Below the pieces are notes generated by a model. The model saw only the letters and a list, made by a program, of their open reading frames with translations. It ran no database searches and was not told where the DNA came from. A DNA stretch of 64,000 nucleotides from Fulvivirga marina (GTDB taxonomy: Bacteria; Bacteroidota; Bacteroidia; Cytophagales; Cyclobacteriaceae). Below, one piece after another: positions 46,748-56,575 of this stretch. Every line of letters begins with the position of its first letter. Position 1 is the stretch's first letter. The position numbers and the translations under genes were made by a program. The stretch lies in assembly GCF_016775155.1 (NCBI RefSeq), contig NZ_JAEUGD010000067.1:233622-297621 (forward strand), given 5' to 3'.

Positions 46748-47533
46748 GTGATGGATAATATCAAATTTTATAAATATCAGGCTACCGGTAATGACTTCAT
46801 ACTGATTGACAATAGAAGTACTAAATACAGTCTTTCGTCTAAACAGATCCAAAAACTGTGCGATCGGAAATTTGGTATCGGTGCCGATGGACTAATACTG
46901 ATCCAGGACCATGACGATTATGACTTTGAAATGGTTTATTATAACCCAGATGGCAGCCAAAGCCTGTGCGGCAATGGTAGCCGTTGTGCCGTTAACTTTG
47001 CAAATCATTTAGGCATAGTTGAAAAATCCACTCGTTTCCTGGCCTATGACGGCGAACATCAGGCAGAGATACTCGAAAATGAAGAAGTAAGGTTAAAAAT
47101 GGCCAACGTACAAAATGTCAGGTTAATGGCAGATGGTATGTTTATTGATACAGGGTCTCCACACCTGGTCAAATATGTAATTAACGTTAAAAATTACCGG
47201 GTGTATGATGAAGGGAAAGAAATCCGCAACGGCGGGTTATTTAAAGAAAGCGGAGTGAATGTAAACTTTGTTGAAGTTACGGGTAACTCTGAGATTTTTG
47301 CCAGAACTTACGAAAGAGGCGTTGAAAACGAAACCCTCTCATGCGGAACCGGAGTCACTGCGGCTGCCATTTCTGCCAACCAAAAAGGTCTTGAAAGCCC
47401 AATTACGGTTAATACCTTAGGCGGAACATTAGCTGTTGAGTTTAAAAAACATGACGACGGAAGTTATTCCGAGGTTTACCTAATAGGCCCCGCTGAAAAG
47501 GTTTTTGAGGGCACCATTGAAATGCCAGCTTAA
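46748..47533 (+). CDS. dapF: Diaminopimelate epimerase
   Basis: 261 aa. Two half-domains each with a catalytic cysteine: SLCGNGSRC (about Cys74) and LSCGTGVTAAA (about Cys199); NDFILIDNR at the N-terminus binds substrate. It converts LL- to meso-diaminopimelate for peptidoglycan and lysine. It follows a terminator, so it has its own promoter or is transcribed with secA. Confidence 0.95.
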   Translation: MMDNIKFYKYQATGNDFILIDNRSTKYSLSSKQIQKLCDRKFGIGADGLILIQDHDDYDFEMVYYNPDGSQSLCGNGSRCAVNFANHLGIVEKSTRFLAYDGEHQAEILENEEVRLKMANVQNVRLMADGMFIDTGSPHLVKYVINVKNYRVYDEGKEIRNGGLFKESGVNVNFVEVTGNSEIFARTYERGVENETLSCGTGVTAAAISANQKGLESPITVNTLGGTLAVEFKKHDDGSYSEVYLIGPAEKVFEGTIEMPA

Positions 47534-47598
47534 TAGATAAAAGATTTAATTAAAAACACCTTAACTTTAAGGTCGAAAGATAGAAAACAGGAGCGATT

Positions 47599-50500
47599 AT
47601 GTTAAAGTTTATTGCAAAGATATTCGGTACAAAGTCTGAGAAAGACATCAAGACTTTAATGCCGCTGGTTGACAAAATCAATCAGGAATATGCTCAGTAC
47701 GCGAGCATTAGCGACGACGAACTAAGAAATAAAACCACTGATATACAGGACCAAATAAATGCAGCACTCAAAGGTATTGATGACAAAATAGCCGCGCTGC
47801 ATCAAAAAGTTGAAGACAACCCAGATCTCGACATTCATGAAAAAGAAGAGGTCTTTTCAGAAATAGATAAACTGGAGGAGACTAGAAATAAAGACCTTGA
47901 AAAAGTCTTGATGGATGTACTTCCTCCCGCCTTTGCTGTAGTGAAAGAAACTGCCAGAAGATTCAAAGAGAATGAAAAACTGGAGGTAACTGCTACAATG
48001 CATGACAAAACCATCGCTGCAGAAAAATCAAATGTAGAAATCCATGGAGAAAAAGCTATATGGCATAACAAATGGCTTGCTGCTGGCACAGAAGTGACCT
48101 GGGAAATGCTTCACTATGACGTACAGCTTATTGGTGGTATCGTTTTGCATCAGGGGAAAATCGCTGAAATGGCTACGGGTGAAGGTAAAACCCTAGTAGC
48201 AACTTTACCTGCATTCTTAAACGCCCTGGCAAAGAGAGGCGTACATGTTGTTACCGTAAACGATTACCTGGCAAAAAGGGACAGTGAGTGGATGGCTCCG
48301 ATTTTTGAGTTCCATGGCCTTAGAGTGGATTGTATTGATAAACATGAGCCTAACTCAGACGCCAGAAGAAAAGCCTACCTTGCGGATATCACATATGGAA
48401 CTAATAATGAATTCGGATTCGACTACTTGAGAGATAATATGTCTCGTGACCCGCAGGAGCTTGTGCAAAGAAAGCATCATTATGCCATGGTCGATGAAGT
48501 TGACTCGGTTCTTATTGACGAAGCACGAACACCACTAATCATTTCAGGACCTGTACCACGCGGAGATGAACACGAATTTTATGATTTAAAACCGCGAATT
48601 AGTAAACTGGTAGAGGCACAGAAAAAAGCTACTTCCCAGTTTTTAGTTGAAGCCAAAAAGTTGCTTTCAGACCAAAATGAAAAAGAAGGTGGTTTAGCTC
48701 TTTTTAGGGCTTACAGGGGTTTGCCAAAACACAAACCATTGATCAAGTACCTGAGTGAGCCCGGGATTAGACAGATATTACAAAAAACCGAGAACTATTA
48801 CCTTCAGGACAACCAAAAAATGATGCCTGAGGCTGATGAGCCTTTATTCTTTACCATAGATGAAAAACATAATAGCATCGAGTTAACAGAAAAAGGTATT
48901 GACCTGATTACTGGAGAAGGTGAAGATCAAAATTTCTTTATTATGCCTGATATTGGCACTGAGGTCGCTCAACTAGAAAAAGATGAGCAAATGACCGATG
49001 AAGAAAAGGTGGCTAAAAAAGATGAAATCATCAAAGACTATGCTGTGAAGTCGCAGCGTATACACTCTGTTAACCAACTTCTGAAAGCTTATACCTTATT
49101 TGAAAAAGATACAGAATATATTCTTGTTGATGGTAAGGTTAAAATCGTTGATGAGCAGACAGGTCGTGTAATGGATGGTCGAAGATATTCCGATGGTCTA
49201 CATCAAGCTATTGAAGCTAAAGAAAATGTAAAAGTTGAAGATGCAACGCAAACTTATGCTACCGTAACTTTGCAGAACTATTTCAGGATGTACCACAAAC
49301 TTGCAGGTATGACGGGTACAGCTGAAACAGAAGCTGGTGAATTCTGGGAGATCTACGAGCTTGACGTTGTAGTAATACCTACCAACAAGCCTATTGCCAG
49401 GGCGGATAAGCAAGACATGGTTTATAAAACCGTTCGAGAGAAATTCAATGCAGTGGTAGATGAGGTTGTAAGCCTGACCGAGCAGGGTCGTCCTGTATTG
49501 GTAGGTACTACTTCTGTAGAAATTTCTGAGTTATTGAGCAGAATGCTCAACATGAGAAAAATCAAGCATCAGGTGCTTAACGCAAAGCAACACCAAAGAG
49601 AGGCTGAAGTTGTAGCTGAAGCAGGAAAACCTGGCACAGTAACCATCGCCACAAACATGGCAGGTAGAGGTACCGACATTAAATTATCTCCTGAGTCCAA
49701 AGCTGCCGGTGGACTCGCTATTGTAGGTACGGAAAGGCACGAATCCAGACGTGTAGACAGACAGTTAAGAGGTCGTTCTGGCCGTCAGGGAGACCCAGGT
49801 TCTTCGCAGTTCTTCGTATCACTGGAAGATAATCTGATGAGGATGTTTATGCCAGAGCGTATTGCACGTATTATGGATAAACTCGGATTACAGGAAGGTG
49901 AAGTTATTTCACACTCCATGGTAACTAAGTCTATAGAAAGAGCTCAAAAGAAAGTAGAAGAAAACAACTTCGGCATTAGAAAAAGACTACTGGAATATGA
50001 TGATGTAATGAACTCTCAAAGGGAAGTGATTTACAAGAGAAGGAGAAACGCGTTGTTTGGCGAGCGACTTCAACTCGACATCATGACCATGCTTTTTGAT
50101 ACATGTGAGGACATCGTTGTCAACACTAAAGGAGGAGAGAACTTTGAAAGCTTTAAACTTACTGTACTTGGAGTATTAGGTATTGATTTCGAAATTTCGA
50201 AAGAAGAGTTTGAGAAAATATCAACAGAACAATTAACAGACAAGCTCTACAATCAGACCTACGAATTCTATAAACGCAAAAACAAAGGCATTGCTGAAAA
50301 ATCATTACCTATCATCAAAAATATTGATGAAACCAGAGGTGCCAATATTGAAAATATCATGGTGCCATTTACGGATGGTAAAAAGCAAATTGGCGTAGCT
50401 GCCAATCTGAAAAAATGTGTTGAGACGGAAAACATGGAGTTAGTAAAAGCCATGGAAAAAATGGCAACTTTAGCCATCATTGACCAACTATGGAAAGATC

Positions 50501-50949
50501 ACCTCCGTGAGATGGACGACTTAAAACAAAGTGTTCAAAATGCTGTCTACGAACAAAAAGACCCGCTTTTGATCTACAAATTTGAAGGTTTTGAGCTATT
50601 CAAAAGGTTTATTGCCAAAGTAAATGAAGACACTATATCATTCTTGGTAAAGGCCGATATTCCCATCCAGGAACCTGAGCAAGTACAAGAAGCAAGGTCT
50701 CAAAGAAAACAACAGCTAAAAGAACAAAAAGATGAATCTCGCTCATTACTAAGTGGTGGTGGCAGCGACAATGCCCAAACCAACAGACCTCCTGCAGAAA
50801 AAACCATGCCTATAAAGTCAGAAAAGATTGTAGGCCGCAATGATAAGGTTACTGTGCAGTACATGGACGGTCATATTGAAAAAGATGTGAAGTTCAAGAA
50901 AGTAGAGGAAGATATCAGAAATAATAAATGTGTATTAGTTGAAGATTAA
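47599..50949 (+). CDS. secA: Preprotein translocase ATPase SecA
   Basis: 1116 aa, longer than the E. coli protein (901) and normal for Bacteroidetes, due to an insertion at about 330-480 (KAQKKATSQFLVEAKKLLSD onward). Walker A MATGEGKT near residue 192-199, Walker B VDEVDSVLIDEART near 297, and the second ATPase half TNMAGRGTDIKL near 685 with GRSGRQGDPGSS. The C-terminal zinc-binding cysteine motif of the E. coli protein is not present; instead the end is a Gly/Ser linker then YMDGHIEKDVKFKKVEEDIR. Drives export through SecYEG. Confidence 0.97.
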   Translation: MLKFIAKIFGTKSEKDIKTLMPLVDKINQEYAQYASISDDELRNKTTDIQDQINAALKGIDDKIAALHQKVEDNPDLDIHEKEEVFSEIDKLEETRNKDLEKVLMDVLPPAFAVVKETARRFKENEKLEVTATMHDKTIAAEKSNVEIHGEKAIWHNKWLAAGTEVTWEMLHYDVQLIGGIVLHQGKIAEMATGEGKTLVATLPAFLNALAKRGVHVVTVNDYLAKRDSEWMAPIFEFHGLRVDCIDKHEPNSDARRKAYLADITYGTNNEFGFDYLRDNMSRDPQELVQRKHHYAMVDEVDSVLIDEARTPLIISGPVPRGDEHEFYDLKPRISKLVEAQKKATSQFLVEAKKLLSDQNEKEGGLALFRAYRGLPKHKPLIKYLSEPGIRQILQKTENYYLQDNQKMMPEADEPLFFTIDEKHNSIELTEKGIDLITGEGEDQNFFIMPDIGTEVAQLEKDEQMTDEEKVAKKDEIIKDYAVKSQRIHSVNQLLKAYTLFEKDTEYILVDGKVKIVDEQTGRVMDGRRYSDGLHQAIEAKENVKVEDATQTYATVTLQNYFRMYHKLAGMTGTAETEAGEFWEIYELDVVVIPTNKPIARADKQDMVYKTVREKFNAVVDEVVSLTEQGRPVLVGTTSVEISELLSRMLNMRKIKHQVLNAKQHQREAEVVAEAGKPGTVTIATNMAGRGTDIKLSPESKAAGGLAIVGTERHESRRVDRQLRGRSGRQGDPGSSQFFVSLEDNLMRMFMPERIARIMDKLGLQEGEVISHSMVTKSIERAQKKVEENNFGIRKRLLEYDDVMNSQREVIYKRRRNALFGERLQLDIMTMLFDTCEDIVVNTKGGENFESFKLTVLGVLGIDFEISKEEFEKISTEQLTDKLYNQTYEFYKRKNKGIAEKSLPIIKNIDETRGANIENIMVPFTDGKKQIGVAANLKKCVETENMELVKAMEKMATLAIIDQLWKDHLREMDDLKQSVQNAVYEQKDPLLIYKFEGFELFKRFIAKVNEDTISFLVKADIPIQEPEQVQEARSQRKQQLKEQKDESRSLLSGGGSDNAQTNRPPAEKTMPIKSEKIVGRNDKVTVQYMDGHIEKDVKFKKVEEDIRNNKCVLVED

Positions 50950-50952
50950 TTC

Positions 50953-51462
50953 ATGATCAAACAATTAACCTACTGTCTAGTTATCTCTATAGTGGCATTC
51001 GGCTGTAAAACCAGTTCCGTCATCAGTTCTACTGATACGGAAAAGTATAAAGAGGATCTATCACAACTTCGCCCAAAGTATGAAAAGCCTGAGGTTGCCG
51101 TGGATTCAAGCTCTACAGAAACTGTTAAGGACTTTAGTGATGTTTCTCCCACAAACGATGTAACTGCTAAGTTAGATGCTATACTGGACGAGATTGATGA
51201 ACTTAGGAAGGATATAAGCTACATTGATGGTTTCACCATTCAGGTTTACTCTGGCACTAACAGCGAAGAAGCACGGTTAGCGAGAGGAAAGGTATACTCG
51301 ATACTTCCGGAATCAAGCCCGAAATTAAAGTTTGACGAACCGAATTTTAAAGTAAAAGTTGGCGAGTACTACTCAAGAATAGAAGCCAGAAGGTCATATT
51401 CTCAGCTGAAAAAGAAATTCCCTGGCGCTATAATTATACCCCAAAGAATTTACCTTCATTAA
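50953..51462 (+). CDS. SPOR-domain lipoprotein
   Basis: 169 aa. Lipoprotein signal (VISIVAFGCKTS, Cys18). After an acidic linker, residues about 95-165 form a SPOR-like peptidoglycan-binding domain (FTIQVYSGTNSEEARLARGK, VKVGEYYSRIEARRSYSQLK, then FPGAIIIPQRI). Such proteins gather at the septum on denuded glycan. It starts three bases after the secA stop and its own stop touches the next ATG, so all three genes form one operon. Confidence 0.85.
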   Translation: MIKQLTYCLVISIVAFGCKTSSVISSTDTEKYKEDLSQLRPKYEKPEVAVDSSSTETVKDFSDVSPTNDVTAKLDAILDEIDELRKDISYIDGFTIQVYSGTNSEEARLARGKVYSILPESSPKLKFDEPNFKVKVGEYYSRIEARRSYSQLKKKFPGAIIIPQRIYLH

Positions 51463-52656
51463 ATGTCATTAAAACAGCAAATAAAGGAGCTTGCGGCCCG
51501 CAATGCCAACGATATTATCAATATCAGACGTCATATTCATGCCAACCCTGAGCTTTCGTATCAGGAATTCAAAACGGCCAAATATGTAGCTGAGCAGTTA
51601 AAAGCTATAGGTATTACTCCCAAAGAAGGGGTCGCAGAGACCGGACTTACCGCAGTTATCGAAGGCAAAAATCCTGACTCAAAAGTGTTAGCCCTACGAG
51701 CTGACATGGATGCTTTGCCCATTCTTGAAGCCAATGATGTGAAGTATAAGTCAAAAAATGAAGGAGTAATGCATGCCTGTGGACATGATGCTCATACCTC
51801 CTCACTACTTGGAACCGCAAAAATACTTCATGATCTAAAAGATCAGTTTGAAGGCTCTGTAAAGCTGATCTTTCAGCCTGGAGAAGAGAGAAATCCGGGA
51901 GGCGCTTCTTTAATGATCAAAGATGGTGCGTTGAAAAACCCAGCCCCGGGGTGCATCTTTGGGCAACATGTAATGCCACTATTACCTGTTGGAAAAGTAG
52001 GTTTTCGTGAAGGAATGTACATGGCAAGCTGCGATGAAATCTACCTCACGGTAAAAGGCAAAGGAGGGCATGCTGCCGTTCCTGAATTGACTGTAGACCC
52101 CGTGCTGATTGCTTCTAACATTATTGTATCTCTTCAACAGATTATCAGCAGAAACGCCAGCCCTAAAACCCCAACCGTACTGTCATTTGGAAAAGTCATT
52201 GCCAACGGTGCTACCAACATCATTCCTGATGAGGTAAATATTGCAGGGACCTTCAGAGCAATGGATGAAGAGTGGAGAGCCGATGCACATGCAAAAATCA
52301 TAACTATGGCTGAAAACATCGCAACCGCTATGGGAGGGAGATGCCAAGTAGAAATATCAAAGGGATATCCATTCCTGGTCAATAACCCGGAAATTACCAA
52401 ACAAGCCCGGGCTTCGGCGGAAGAGTTTCTTGGAAAGGAAAACGTTGTCAACCTAGATCTTTGGATGGGAGCAGAGGACTTTGCTTATTACACACACGAG
52501 GTTCCGGCATGTTTTTATAGGCTAGGAACCAGAAATGAGGCAAAAGGCATTACTTCATATGTTCATACCCCTACATTTGATATTGATGAAGATGCTTTGG
52601 AAATAGGAGCTGGAATGATGGCTTGGATAGCCCTAAACAAGCTGCAAAACATGTAA
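51463..52656 (+). CDS. M20-family amidohydrolase (N-acyl-amino acid / hippurate hydrolase type)
   Basis: 397 aa. M20D features: RRHIHANPELSYQEF at the N-terminus, ALRADMDALPI, MHACGHDAH with metal-binding residues, QPGEERNPGGA with the catalytic Glu, the dimerisation domain with GKGGHAAVP, and MGAEDFAYYTHEVPACFYRL. It hydrolyses amide bonds of N-acylated amino acids or related compounds; the substrate cannot be told from sequence. The ATG follows directly on the SPOR gene stop (TAAATG). Confidence 0.92.
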   Translation: MSLKQQIKELAARNANDIINIRRHIHANPELSYQEFKTAKYVAEQLKAIGITPKEGVAETGLTAVIEGKNPDSKVLALRADMDALPILEANDVKYKSKNEGVMHACGHDAHTSSLLGTAKILHDLKDQFEGSVKLIFQPGEERNPGGASLMIKDGALKNPAPGCIFGQHVMPLLPVGKVGFREGMYMASCDEIYLTVKGKGGHAAVPELTVDPVLIASNIIVSLQQIISRNASPKTPTVLSFGKVIANGATNIIPDEVNIAGTFRAMDEEWRADAHAKIITMAENIATAMGGRCQVEISKGYPFLVNNPEITKQARASAEEFLGKENVVNLDLWMGAEDFAYYTHEVPACFYRLGTRNEAKGITSYVHTPTFDIDEDALEIGAGMMAWIALNKLQNM

Positions 52657-52688
52657 TTGTATTTTTGATTATTTCCAAAAAAAACTAA

Positions 52689-52720
52689 AAAGCCTAAGGC
52701 ATTTTTCAGCTTTAGGCTTT
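52689..52720. terminator. Bidirectional terminator between M20 and Na/Pi genes
   Basis: AAAGCCTAA / TTAGGCTTT stem with A-rich left and T-rich right flanks serves two convergent genes. Confidence 0.8.
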
Positions 52721-52746
52721 CTCATTATTCACTTTTTTGTTATTAA

Positions 52747-54459
52747 TTACGCAACCATATCTTCTTCGTCCTTAGCCAATTCACCTGTAATGGCCTCCGA
52801 CACATTGATTATATGATCCCCTACACGCTCAATCAGGTTATATAGATCAGAGTAGACAATACCACTCATGATATCATAATCACCTTTTTCAATATTTTTG
52901 AGATGTTTCTTTCTAAGTCTGTCGCGCTTTTTATTAATAGCAGCCTCATGTTCAATAGCAACGTTAAGGTTTACCTGATCATATTCCATACTGAGATTAG
53001 TGATCATTACCTTAAACGCATCATCGATAAGCTCTAGCATCTCCTGCAAATTCTTGATCTGACGCTCAGAGAACCATGCATCGCTTTCATTTTTTCTTTC
53101 AACAGCCAGCGACATTTGGAAGAATAGATCACCTATCCTTTCCAAGTCATTGATAATTGACAACATTCCTCGAAGTCTCAGAGAAGACTCGCTACTTAAG
53201 TTGGAGGTCGAAACCTTAGACAAGTAGTCAGCTATCTCCAGTTCTACTCTATCCGTAATTTCTTCATACTTCTTGATGCGCTTCATCAGCTTAGTCCTCG
53301 CCTTCATTTTCCTCTTTTCAATCAGAGTCTGTACAAAACCAGACATCCTTGAAGTAAGCTCGGCAAATTTTGCAATTTCCTTTCCAGCCTCCTCCAGGGA
53401 TATTTCAGGGGTAGCCATAATTGGTGTACTAATGTACTCCAGTCGAAACTCTTCATCTTCACCTTTAGAACTCACATACTTGATCACCACTTCCGAAATC
53501 TGTTTAACAAAGCCTACCAAAAGCAACACATTAATAATATTAAATACTGAATGGAATATCGACAAAGCAACTGGCACCGCTTCCGGAGTATCAAATGGAG
53601 AAACATTATGATACTTTACCATATAAGCATCTATGCCATTAAGGAATAACGGAAATGCCAGCAACATCCACAATACACCAAATATGTTAAATATAAAATG
53701 TGCTCGTGCTGCTCTTTTAGCATGAATATTACCCACCAATGCAGCTATATTGGCTGTTATAGTAGTTCCTATATTTTCTCCCAGTACCATGGCTGCTGCA
53801 AGATCAAAAGATATCCACCCTTGGTTAGCCATAACTAGGGTAAGTGCCATACTGGCACTTGACGATTGTACTACAACAGTTAATATGGTACCAATAGCAA
53901 TAAACAATAGAGTAGAAAAAATACCCGCGTCGGTGTAGCTACTTAAAAACTCCAGTACCTGTGGGTTTGACTTTAAATCAGGTACCGCACTTTTCAATGC
54001 CTCTAATCCCATAAATAATAAAGCAAAACCGATAATAACCTCGCCCCATGACTTCCAGCGGTTCTTAGAAGAGAATAATAGAGGAAATCCAAAAGCGATA
54101 ATAGGGAGAGCTACGGCAGCGATCTTCACCTTGAACCCTACTATCGATATGATCCAGGCTGTTATTGTAGTTCCTATATTAGCTCCCATTATGACGCCTA
54201 TAGACTCCACCAGAGAAAGTAAGCCAGCATTAACAAAGCTCACTACCATAACCGTTGTGGCTGAAGAGGACTGAACAAGTGAGGTAAGTAAAAACCCGGT
54301 TATTACCCCCATAAACCGGTTTGAGGTCATTGCCCGAAGTATCTGTCGCATTCTGCCACCAGCTACTTTCTGTATGCCCTCACTCATAACTTTCATCCCA
54401 TAGATAAAAAAACCAAGGGAACCTACCAGGGTGAGGACATCAAAGAAATCAAATTTCAT
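52747..54459 (-). CDS. Na+/phosphate cotransporter with PhoU-like C-terminal domain
   Basis: 570 aa. Two inverted NptA-type membrane repeats with the QSSSATT/QSSSAS signature (LVQSSSATTVMVVSFVNAG near 65 and VVQSSSASMALTLVMANQGW near 205), about eight to ten transmembrane helices up to residue 330; then a PhoU-like helical domain (residues about 370-560, SLRLRGMLSIINDLERIGDL). Takes up phosphate with sodium, and the PhoU-like part may regulate it. Divergent from pstS; no Pho box was found on its own side. Confidence 0.93.
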   Translation of the reverse strand: MKFDFFDVLTLVGSLGFFIYGMKVMSEGIQKVAGGRMRQILRAMTSNRFMGVITGFLLTSLVQSSSATTVMVVSFVNAGLLSLVESIGVIMGANIGTTITAWIISIVGFKVKIAAVALPIIAFGFPLLFSSKNRWKSWGEVIIGFALLFMGLEALKSAVPDLKSNPQVLEFLSSYTDAGIFSTLLFIAIGTILTVVVQSSSASMALTLVMANQGWISFDLAAAMVLGENIGTTITANIAALVGNIHAKRAARAHFIFNIFGVLWMLLAFPLFLNGIDAYMVKYHNVSPFDTPEAVPVALSIFHSVFNIINVLLLVGFVKQISEVVIKYVSSKGEDEEFRLEYISTPIMATPEISLEEAGKEIAKFAELTSRMSGFVQTLIEKRKMKARTKLMKRIKKYEEITDRVELEIADYLSKVSTSNLSSESSLRLRGMLSIINDLERIGDLFFQMSLAVERKNESDAWFSERQIKNLQEMLELIDDAFKVMITNLSMEYDQVNLNVAIEHEAAINKKRDRLRKKHLKNIEKGDYDIMSGIVYSDLYNLIERVGDHIINVSEAITGELAKDEEDMVA

Positions 54460-54586
54460 AGCGCTAATTGGTAAAGGTCAAAACCTGAGCGATTTAAAAC
54501 TAAACCTCAGATCAAATGTTATAAATTTTGAAAGGGGCAAAGTAATAGAAATTATTCAGAGAATAGAAGCTTTACGTTTCTTTTAG

Positions 54587-54614
54587 TTAACATAAACTTA
54601 ACATTAACTTAACA
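54587..54614 (+). promoter_or_regulatory. Pho box: three TTAACA repeats upstream of pstS
   Basis: TTAACA occurs at 54587, 54598 and 54609, exactly 11 bases apart, and the five spacer bases end in AAC in both gaps. This matches the Bacillus PhoP box (TTAACA-N5-TTAACA) and resembles the 11-bp periodicity of the E. coli PhoB box. It lies directly upstream of the pstS promoter. The responding regulator is not encoded in this window. Confidence 0.8.
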
Positions 54615-54624
54615 TCAAATATCC

Positions 54625-54653
54625 TTGACGCAATGGGCTTAAGGGTAATTTTG
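54625..54653 (+). promoter_or_regulatory. pstS promoter: -33 TTG and -7 TAATTTTG
   Basis: TTG at 54625-54627, 18 bases, then TAATTTTG (54646-54653), fitting TTG-N17-23-TAnnTTTG. It ends 23 bases before the pstS ATG and begins 31 bases after the third TTAACA repeat. Confidence 0.7.
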
Positions 54654-54676
54654 CAGAAATTTTAAATAAAAAAAGC

Positions 54677-55645
54677 ATGAAATTCAAGGCAAATTTAATC
54701 CTTATTCTATTTGCAGGAAGCTTCTTAATTTCTTCTTGTGGCCAAAAATCATCTGATTCAAATGATTCAAAATCTGAAAATCAAATTGAGGGAGAAGTAA
54801 AAATTGATGGTTCAAGCACCGTTTATCCTATCACTGAAGCTGTTGCTGAAGAATTTAGAGCCGAACAACCAGACATTCAGGTAACTGTAGGAGTTTCAGG
54901 AACTGGAGGTGGCTTCAAAAAGTTTTGCCGTGGCGAAATTGACATTAATGATGCTTCAAGACCAATAAAGGATAAGGAAAAAACAGCTTGTTCAGGCGAG
55001 AACATAGATTTCGTTGAGCTAACTGTTGCTTATGATGGATTAGCAGTTGTAATTAACCCTGAAAACGACTGGGTTGACCACTTTACTGTTGAAGAGCTTA
55101 AAAAAATATGGGAACCTGCTGCACAGGGAGCAATAACAAAGTGGAGCCAAATCAGACCTGAGTGGCCAGATGAAGAATTTAGCCTTTACGGTCCTGGTGT
55201 TGCTTCAGGAACTTACGATTACTTTACTGAAGCTATCGTTGGAGAAAGTGGCGCTAGCAGAGGTGATTATACTGCAAGTGAAGACGATAATGTTTTGGTT
55301 CAGGGAATTGCCGGGGACAAAAATGCTATTGGGTTCTTTGGACTTGCATACTTCGAAGAAAACCAGGACAAATTGAAACTCATAGCTGTAAAACATGAAG
55401 GCGAGCCTGTATTACCATCTTTGGAAACTGTAAAGAGTGGTGAATACGCTCCTCTTTCAAGACCTATCTTCATATATATTAACAGAGGAGCAGCTGACAG
55501 ACCCGCCGTGAAAGCTTTTGTAGACTTCTACCTTGAAGTGGCTCCGGAACTAGTTCAGGATGTAGGGTACATTCCCCTTCCGAATGAAGAGTATCAAAAA
55601 GAAAAATCCGAGTTTGAAAGCTTTGTTCAAACAGCAAAACAATAA
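54677..55645 (+). CDS. pstS: Phosphate ABC transporter substrate-binding protein PstS
   Basis: 322 aa. Lipoprotein signal ([20 protein letters not shown], Cys21). PBP fold with phosphate-contacting loops [15 protein letters not shown] and [20 protein letters not shown], then [14 protein letters not shown]. It binds phosphate in the periplasm for PstCAB. First gene of the pst operon, directly under the Pho box promoter. Confidence 0.95.
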   Translation: MKFKANLILILFAGSFLISSCGQKSSDSNDSKSENQIEGEVKIDGSSTVYPITEAVAEEFRAEQPDIQVTVGVSGTGGGFKKFCRGEIDINDASRPIKDKEKTACSGENIDFVELTVAYDGLAVVINPENDWVDHFTVEELKKIWEPAAQGAITKWSQIRPEWPDEEFSLYGPGVASGTYDYFTEAIVGESGASRGDYTASEDDNVLVQGIAGDKNAIGFFGLAYFEENQDKLKLIAVKHEGEPVLPSLETVKSGEYAPLSRPIFIYINRGAADRPAVKAFVDFYLEVAPELVQDVGYIPLPNEEYQKEKSEFESFVQTAKQ

Positions 55646-55657
55646 ATTATTGAATTG

Positions 55658-55679
55658 TGCCAGGTGTCAAAGCCTGGCA
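55658..55679 (+). promoter_or_regulatory. Hairpin between pstS and pstC
   Basis: TGCCAGG / CCTGGCA stem with an eight-base loop, in the 51-base gap between stop and start. There is little T after it, so it may stabilise the pstS message or partly attenuate downstream genes rather than stop transcription. Confidence 0.55.
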
Positions 55680-55696
55680 TATTACTTTAAGCTATT

Positions 55697-56575
55697 TTGA
55701 AAAATACTGGAGAAAAAATTATTGAGGGCGCTTTAGCATTTAGCGGCCTCATTACCATTCTCACTACGTTAGGAATTATCTGGGTACTGGTCTCTGAATC
55801 ATTCAGTTTCTTTCAGGTAGTGTCGGTTTCAGACTTTATTACAGACACAGAATGGACTCCCCTATTTACCCAAAAACATTATGGGATACTACCACTTCTT
55901 GCAGGAACATTTCTCACCACGGCAATTGCAATTCTTACTGCAATGCCTATTGGAATTTCCATTGCGGTATATTTAAGTGAGTATGCTCCCAAAAATTTCC
56001 GAAAAAGCATAAAACCTGCGCTCGAAGTGCTTGCTGCCGTACCTACTGTAGTTTACGGTTTTTTTGCGCTAACTGTAGTAACTCCTTTTTTGCAAAGCAT
56101 TATTCCAGGTTTAGGTAGTTTTAATGCGTTATCAGCGGGTCTTGTTATGGGAATTATGATTATTCCAATGATCTCATCCCTTAGCGAAGATGCGCTACAC
56201 TCACTACCGAAATCACTTCGTGAAGCCTCATATGGTATGGGAGCTACTCGATTCCAAACGGCATTTAAAGTGGCCGTACCGGCAGCATCATCAGGCATCA
56301 TTGTTTCAATCATTCTGGCTATAGCCCGTGCAATAGGAGAAACTATGATTGTAGCCATTGCTGCAGGTCAACAACCCATTCTAACCCTGGATCCAAGAGA
56401 TGCTGTTGAAACCATTACTGCATATATTGTTCAGGTAAGCCTAGGGGATGTTCCTCACGGGTCACTTGCATACAAAACCATATTTGCAGCAGGTATTACA
56501 TTATTTATTTTCACATTTATCCTTAATAACATCAGTTTCTGGATAAAGAAAAAATACCAGGAAAAGTATGACTAA
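55697..56575 (+). CDS. pstC: Phosphate ABC transporter permease PstC
   Basis: 292 aa, starting at TTG 55697; the in-frame TAA just upstream (55688) excludes an earlier start, and the next ATG is far inside the membrane domain. Six transmembrane helices; the cytoplasmic EAA loop EASYGMGATRFQTAFKVAVP contacts PstB. Its end overlaps pstA by eight bases. Confidence 0.93.
   Translation: MKNTGEKIIEGALAFSGLITILTTLGIIWVLVSESFSFFQVVSVSDFITDTEWTPLFTQKHYGILPLLAGTFLTTAIAILTAMPIGISIAVYLSEYAPKNFRKSIKPALEVLAAVPTVVYGFFALTVVTPFLQSIIPGLGSFNALSAGLVMGIMIIPMISSLSEDALHSLPKSLREASYGMGATRFQTAFKVAVPAASSGIIVSIILAIARAIGETMIVAIAAGQQPILTLDPRDAVETITAYIVQVSLGDVPHGSLAYKTIFAAGITLFIFTFILNNISFWIKKKYQEKYD

Noticed and set aside
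54460-54586. Pho box for the minus-strand Na/Pi gene
   Set aside because: No TGTTAA repeats with 11-bp spacing on that side; only the pstS-oriented box exists.
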